The notes below the pieces were generated by a model. The model had not been told where the DNA came from. It ran no database searches and saw only the letters and a list, made by a program, of their open reading frames with translations. This document shows, one piece after another, positions 60,437-64,000 of a stretch of 64,000 nucleotides of DNA. This DNA is from Paenibacillus albus (GTDB lineage: Bacteria > Bacillota > Bacilli > Paenibacillales > Paenibacillaceae): positions 3,982,501 through 4,046,500 of the forward strand of contig NZ_CP034437.1 in assembly GCF_003952225.1 (NCBI RefSeq), read 5' to 3'. The position numbers were made by a program, and so were the translations under genes. The first letter of the stretch is position 1; each line of letters begins with the position of its first letter.

Positions 60437-62482
60437 ATGAAGTTAAGGAGAAAGCTCTTTCTAGCATCTCTTGTAACCGCTCTCATTTGTACAGTCGCTT
60501 TATCAGGTTGTAGTGGCAATAATAACTCTTCAAGTACATCAAACTCGAAAGACACTTCGAACGCAGCCGCCAAAGATGACACCAAAACAGAGAATAAGGC
60601 AGACAATACGGCAAACAACAAGGCAGATAACACAGCGAACAACACGACAGACAATAAGGCAGATAACACAACGAACGATGCAGCGAATACATCGACAGAT
60701 GGCCAGATCACGGAATTCCATCAGTCACCAGCATTAGATAGCCAGAACCTTCCTGCTGTGAAGGACCGTTTGCCTTCAGATTACAAGCTCACGAACGAAA
60801 TGACAGAGGACGAGTTGAAATATGAAGTTGGCTCCTACGGGGGAACTTTGAGAACGGTTACATCGGTTGCGAACTGGGATGCGGACGTATTCGTTATGGA
60901 CAATGAGCCGCTGCTTAACACCCCAGGTATTCAAGGGGAGAAGCTCACTGGCAACGTGCTCAAAGATTACCAGTTGAGCGATGACCAGAAATCCATCACG
61001 TTCCAAATGCGTAAAGGGCTGAAATGGTCCGATGGAGAGCCAGTGACGACGGAAGATATCCGATTCACGGTTGAGGATGTTCTGATGAATAAGGCGCTGA
61101 CGCCGATCTTCCCACTATATCTTCAATCCGGCGGCGTAGCTGACGGTGCACCATTGAAGCTTGATGTCATCGATGATCTCACTTTCAAGCTCTCGTTTGA
61201 CCGGCCATACGGCGGACTCTTGATCCGACTTGCCATTCAAGGCTGGCGCGGATATACGGAGCTTCTGAAACCTGCACACTTCCTGAAGAAATATCACACC
61301 AAATACACGCCGCTCGATCAATTGGAGCCGGAGATCAAGAAGGCCGGATTCAAGAAAGGCGAGTGGGTCAATCTCTTCAACTACAAGGATATTACGAACT
61401 GGAAATTGAACCATTCGGAAGCGATTGGATTCCCATCCCTTTATCCGTGGATTATTACGAAAGCAACCAAGAGCGTTACGACGTATGAACGCAATCCGTA
61501 CTACTTCAAAGTCGATACTGCGGGTAACCAGCTTCCTTACATCGACAAAATCGAAAGCTCGCTTGTAACCGACATTGAGATGGTTGGTTTGAAAACGATC
61601 GCCGGCGAAGTTGACTTCTCCCGTGAATCGGCCTCCCTCGTTAAGATGTCTCTGTACAAAGAGAACGAGAAGGACAAATACAAAGCGGTGCTTAACAACA
61701 TGCACGTGACACCGACAGATATCTTCCTCAACCTAACCTACAAAGATAAGAACTGGCAGAAGGTTGTGCAGGATGTTCGTTTCCGCAAAGCGCTTAACCT
61801 TGCCATTAACCGCCAAGAGCTTATCGATACCATTTATTACGGCTTCGCGAAAGAGGGCGACATCGTAGATCCTACGTTCGATCTGGATCAAGCGAATCAG
61901 CTGCTCGATGACATGGGGATGAAGAAAGATTCATCCGGCAAACGGTTGGGTCCTGACGGAAAAGTATTTACGATTCCGTTCGAAGTCGGTGCACAAGCGC
62001 CGGACATCGTACCGTATACGCAGCTTATCGTCGAAATGTGGAAAGCGCTTGGACTTAACGTAACGATGAAGACGATTGATCAAACGCTATGGGGTCAACG
62101 TAATACGGCCAACGACCTTCAAGCAACCGTCATTTGGATGCATACTCCGCTTTGGTATATGGGTGACTGGGGTCAAAGCATGTGGGCTCCGCAGTGGGAT
62201 CTGTGGCATTCAAGCTCAGGCGCGAAGGGTCAAGAGCCTCCTGCAGACGTGAAGAAACTGTATGACCTGATCGACCAGGCGCTCGCTACGGATCCTGACA
62301 ATGCGAAGAAGATCATTGAGCAAGTGAAACAAGAAATGAATAAGAACGTGTGGGCATTCGTTCCGCTCAGCGACGTGAAACAACCGCTCATCGTCAACGC
62401 CAAGCTTCATAATATCCCAAGCGATAGCAGCTTCGCGATCGCAACAGACTTTAGCGGCGAGCAATTCTTCTTCGGTAAATAA
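60437..62482 (+). CDS. Family-5 solute-binding lipoprotein (oligopeptide/oligosaccharide type)
   Basis: A 681-residue exported lipoprotein. The signal ends in LSGC. A Lys/Asp/Asn-rich linker with repeated KADNTANN-like units follows (about residues 50-88), then the SBP_bac_5 domain from about residue 130 (VGSYGGTLRTVTSVANWD...). A typical motif is GLKWSDGEPVTTEDIRFTVE. AACTATCGGAGGG precedes the ATG. It delivers its ligand to the permeases that follow. Family-5 proteins bind peptides, nickel or plant and microbial oligosaccharides; the nearby GH2 and AraC genes favour the last. Confidence 0.93.
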   Translation: MKLRRKLFLASLVTALICTVALSGCSGNNNSSSTSNSKDTSNAAAKDDTKTENKADNTANNKADNTANNTTDNKADNTTNDAANTSTDGQITEFHQSPALDSQNLPAVKDRLPSDYKLTNEMTEDELKYEVGSYGGTLRTVTSVANWDADVFVMDNEPLLNTPGIQGEKLTGNVLKDYQLSDDQKSITFQMRKGLKWSDGEPVTTEDIRFTVEDVLMNKALTPIFPLYLQSGGVADGAPLKLDVIDDLTFKLSFDRPYGGLLIRLAIQGWRGYTELLKPAHFLKKYHTKYTPLDQLEPEIKKAGFKKGEWVNLFNYKDITNWKLNHSEAIGFPSLYPWIITKATKSVTTYERNPYYFKVDTAGNQLPYIDKIESSLVTDIEMVGLKTIAGEVDFSRESASLVKMSLYKENEKDKYKAVLNNMHVTPTDIFLNLTYKDKNWQKVVQDVRFRKALNLAINRQELIDTIYYGFAKEGDIVDPTFDLDQANQLLDDMGMKKDSSGKRLGPDGKVFTIPFEVGAQAPDIVPYTQLIVEMWKALGLNVTMKTIDQTLWGQRNTANDLQATVIWMHTPLWYMGDWGQSMWAPQWDLWHSSSGAKGQEPPADVKKLYDLIDQALATDPDNAKKIIEQVKQEMNKNVWAFVPLSDVKQPLIVNAKLHNIPSDSSFAIATDFSGEQFFFGK

Positions 62483-62492
62483 GAAGTGAACT

Positions 62493-62550
62493 AACGAACC
62501 TTACAGGAGCCCAGGGAGCCGGAACAAGGTGGCTGGGCTCTAGGTTCGTT
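62493..62550 (+). other. Strong hairpin between the binding-protein and permease genes
   Basis: AACGAACCT and GAGCCCAG (62493-62514) pair with CTGGGCTC and AGGTTCGTT (62533-62550), a long stem with one small bulge. There is no T run, and the permease gene follows in the same direction, so it is more likely to be an mRNA-stabilising or partial-termination structure that raises the amount of binding protein over permease. Confidence 0.6.
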
Positions 62551-62604
62551 ACGTTAATTACGATTGCGGCTAGGTTTGCGTCGTACAATGAAGGAGGGAA
62601 CCGC

Positions 62605-63603
62605 ATGCTCAATTATATTTCGTATCGCGTACTGCAGCTTATTCCGTTGTTGATCGCGATAAGCGTTATCGTATTTATCATTATTCAGCTGCCTCCGGGC
62701 GACTTCTTGACCAACTATGTGCAGCAGCTAAAGCTGGCAGGCAATGATGTTTCAGAGAGCGCCATCTTGAGCTTGAAAGCGCAATACGGGCTGGATCAAT
62801 CGTTAATCGTCCAATACATCTATTGGATTAAAGATATTGTTCTGCACGGAGATCTCGGTCGTTCATTCCAGTTCAATATGCCGGTTGCTGACGTCATATG
62901 GCCAAGACTTGGTTTGACGGTCACCATCTCGCTTGTCTCTCTTATCTTCGTATGGCTCATCGCGATTCCGATCGGAATCTATTCGGCAACACACCAGTAT
63001 TCCATCCTCGATTATGTATTTACGTTCCTCGGATTTATCGGCGTTGCCGTTCCAGGCTTTCTTATCGCGCTAATGCTCGTCTATTTCATCTTCATAGAGA
63101 CAGGGGTTTCGATTACGGGGCTGTTCTCTCCGGCGTACGTCGATGCACCGTGGAGCATTGCGAAGCTTCTGGACATGTTGCCAAGGCTGATTCTGCCTAT
63201 CTTCGTCATTGGCATGTCTGCCGCAGCCTCACTGATCCGTGTTACACGGGGGATGCTGCTTGATGAATTATCGAAACAATATGTCATTACAGCTAGAGCG
63301 AAAGGCGTCTCGGAAGGCAAGCTGCTCTTCAAATATCCCGTTCGCATGGCGATCAATCCGCTCATCAGTACAATCGGATGGACGCTTCCGGCGCTAATAT
63401 CCGGGGAGGTCATCGTCTCGATCGTGCTTAACCTGCAGACAACGGGACCGATGCTGCTGAAAGCGCTCATGTCGCAAGATATGTACTTATGCGGCAGCTT
63501 CTTATTGATTACTAGCGTACTCACCGTGCTAGGAACGCTGCTGTCGGATATTCTACTTGCTGCGATCGACCCTCGAATTCGATTCGGAGGTGTGTCGGAA
63601 TGA
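62605..63603 (+). CDS. ABC importer permease (OppB/DppB type)
   Basis: A 332-residue permease with six spans. Typical points are PGDFLTNYVQQLK near the N-terminus, SLKAQYGLDQSLIVQY, and a cytoplasmic EAA-type loop in YVITARAKGVSEGKLLFKYP. GAAGGAGGG lies before the ATG. Its stop overlaps the next start (ATGA), coupling it to the OppC-like gene. Confidence 0.92.
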   Translation: MLNYISYRVLQLIPLLIAISVIVFIIIQLPPGDFLTNYVQQLKLAGNDVSESAILSLKAQYGLDQSLIVQYIYWIKDIVLHGDLGRSFQFNMPVADVIWPRLGLTVTISLVSLIFVWLIAIPIGIYSATHQYSILDYVFTFLGFIGVAVPGFLIALMLVYFIFIETGVSITGLFSPAYVDAPWSIAKLLDMLPRLILPIFVIGMSAAASLIRVTRGMLLDELSKQYVITARAKGVSEGKLLFKYPVRMAINPLISTIGWTLPALISGEVIVSIVLNLQTTGPMLLKALMSQDMYLCGSFLLITSVLTVLGTLLSDILLAAIDPRIRFGGVSE

Positions 63604-64000
63604 GCGGTTTATCAACGGTTATTAACCAGCTTCGCCGGCCATCCAGAACGAAGCGGAGAAAGACAGCCGATCCTACCAGCTATGAAGTGGCCTCGCAATG
63701 GCAGCTTATGTGGTGGAAATTCAAAAAACATAAACTTGCGGTAATTTCTGCGATTCTCTTAATACTCATGTACCTGATCGTTATGTTTTGTGAATTTTTG
63801 TCTCCTAATCTGGCGGGCACACGGTTCACAACCTATAAGAACGCTCCGCCGCAGAAAATCCACTTCGTCGATTCGGAAACCGGCTTTCAGCTTCGGCCTT
63901 TCGTATACGGCATGAAAGAAAGCGTAGATAAGGAAACTTTCTTGCGAACGTTTACAGAAGACAAGACGCAGAAGTACCCGATCCGCTTCTTTGTAGCAGG
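63600..64000 (+). CDS. ABC importer permease (OppC/DppC type), truncated by the window
   Basis: The ATG at 63600 overlaps the previous stop. The visible 133 codons contain the OppC N-terminal layout: a basic cytoplasmic head, SQWQLMWWKFKKHKLAVIS, a first membrane span (ISAILLILMYLIVMF) and an extracellular region, then the window ends. The rest of the permease domain and any ATPase genes lie outside. Confidence 0.85.
   Translation, partial: MSGLSTVINQLRRPSRTKRRKTADPTSYEVASQWQLMWWKFKKHKLAVISAILLILMYLIVMFCEFLSPNLAGTRFTTYKNAPPQKIHFVDSETGFQLRPFVYGMKESVDKETFLRTFTEDKTQKYPIRFFVA

Noticed and set aside
61115-61705. A 196-codon minus-strand open frame inside the family-5 binding-protein gene
   Set aside because: Pure antisense of conserved coding sequence, without a start context or known motifs.
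1-64000. tRNA, rRNA, group II intron or insertion sequence
   Set aside because: No cloverleaf, rRNA-like or transposase-like sequence, and no terminal inverted repeats with target duplications were seen on either strand.

Overview
The window looks like chromosomal DNA of a spore-forming, carbohydrate-scavenging Firmicute of the Paenibacillaceae (Paenibacillus or a close relative). The evidence is indirect: strong AGGAGG-type ribosome binding sites with frequent TTG and GTG starts, rho-independent terminators after most genes, a SpoIIP-family amidase carrying copper-amine-oxidase-like N-terminal domains, a GH76 endo-mannanase with three CBM6-like modules and a C-terminal FIMAH-like domain, several AraC/LacI/TetR-controlled sugar and drug loci, and a KinB-like orphan histidine kinase. 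I see no rRNA, tRNA, CRISPR array, insertion sequence or prophage module.

Layout. 1-3.4 kb: LysR regulator and a SLAC1/TDT-type transporter with two small membrane-associated genes. 3.4-7.4 kb: two consecutive TetR plus short-chain dehydrogenase modules, each with its own set of palindromic operator candidates. 7.4-13.4 kb: mixed housekeeping and hypothetical genes (ParB-like protein, CD3324-like HTH protein behind an unusual structured leader, nucleotidyltransferase, aldo/keto reductase, P-loop kinase, Bcr/CflA exporter). 13.5-21 kb: a tightly packed LacI-controlled ABC-import operon that ends in a PHP-type metallohydrolase and a divergent GDPD-fold phosphodiesterase. 21-29.7 kb: frameshifted Nudix gene, methyltransferase, DapA-like aldolase, an ABC exporter broken by a 26-bp tandem duplication, YciI-like protein, SpoIIP-like amidase, cold-shock protein, phosphotransferase. 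29.7-33.2 kb: AraC plus GH38 alpha-mannosidase. 33.3-40.2 kb: glycosyltransferase-like protein, small kinase, frameshifted serine hydrolase, GNAT, DUF3895-like protein, a heavily decayed methyltransferase, a 113-bp tandem intergenic repeat, and a phosphotriesterase-like enzyme. 40.2-42.4 kb: TetR and DHA2 exporter with perfect 18-bp palindromes. 42.5-51.3 kb: S9 peptidase, the large GH76 mannanase, an esterase, an amidohydrolase interrupted by one stop codon, and a Rieske protein. 51.4-56.2 kb: orphan histidine kinase, sugar isomerase, an MFS exporter with an antisense read-through tail, and a LysR regulator. 56.3-64 kb: ArsR-like regulator with a large C-terminal domain, divergent GH2 enzyme, AraC regulator, and a family-5 ABC importer whose OppC-like permease runs off the window.

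How it works together. The GH76, GH38 and GH2 enzymes plus two ABC importers point to extracellular polysaccharide (probably mannan or hemicellulose) breakdown and import. The LacI operon looks built to import and dephosphorylate an organic phosphate ester. The TetR/SDR/MFS loci look like small-molecule detoxification units.

The most notable observations are (1) a leader ORF with mutually exclusive long hairpins and an RBS-masking hairpin before the CD3324-like gene, a possible translational attenuator or small mobile element; (2) a 26-bp perfect tandem duplication that puts an ABC exporter out of frame, possibly phase variable; (3) the LacI/ABC/PHP/GDPD cassette with an unrecognised 154-aa partner; and (4) an unusual number of single-lesion broken genes, which is either real gene decay or uncorrected sequencing error. 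All function calls are from reading motifs by eye; no database search was run.
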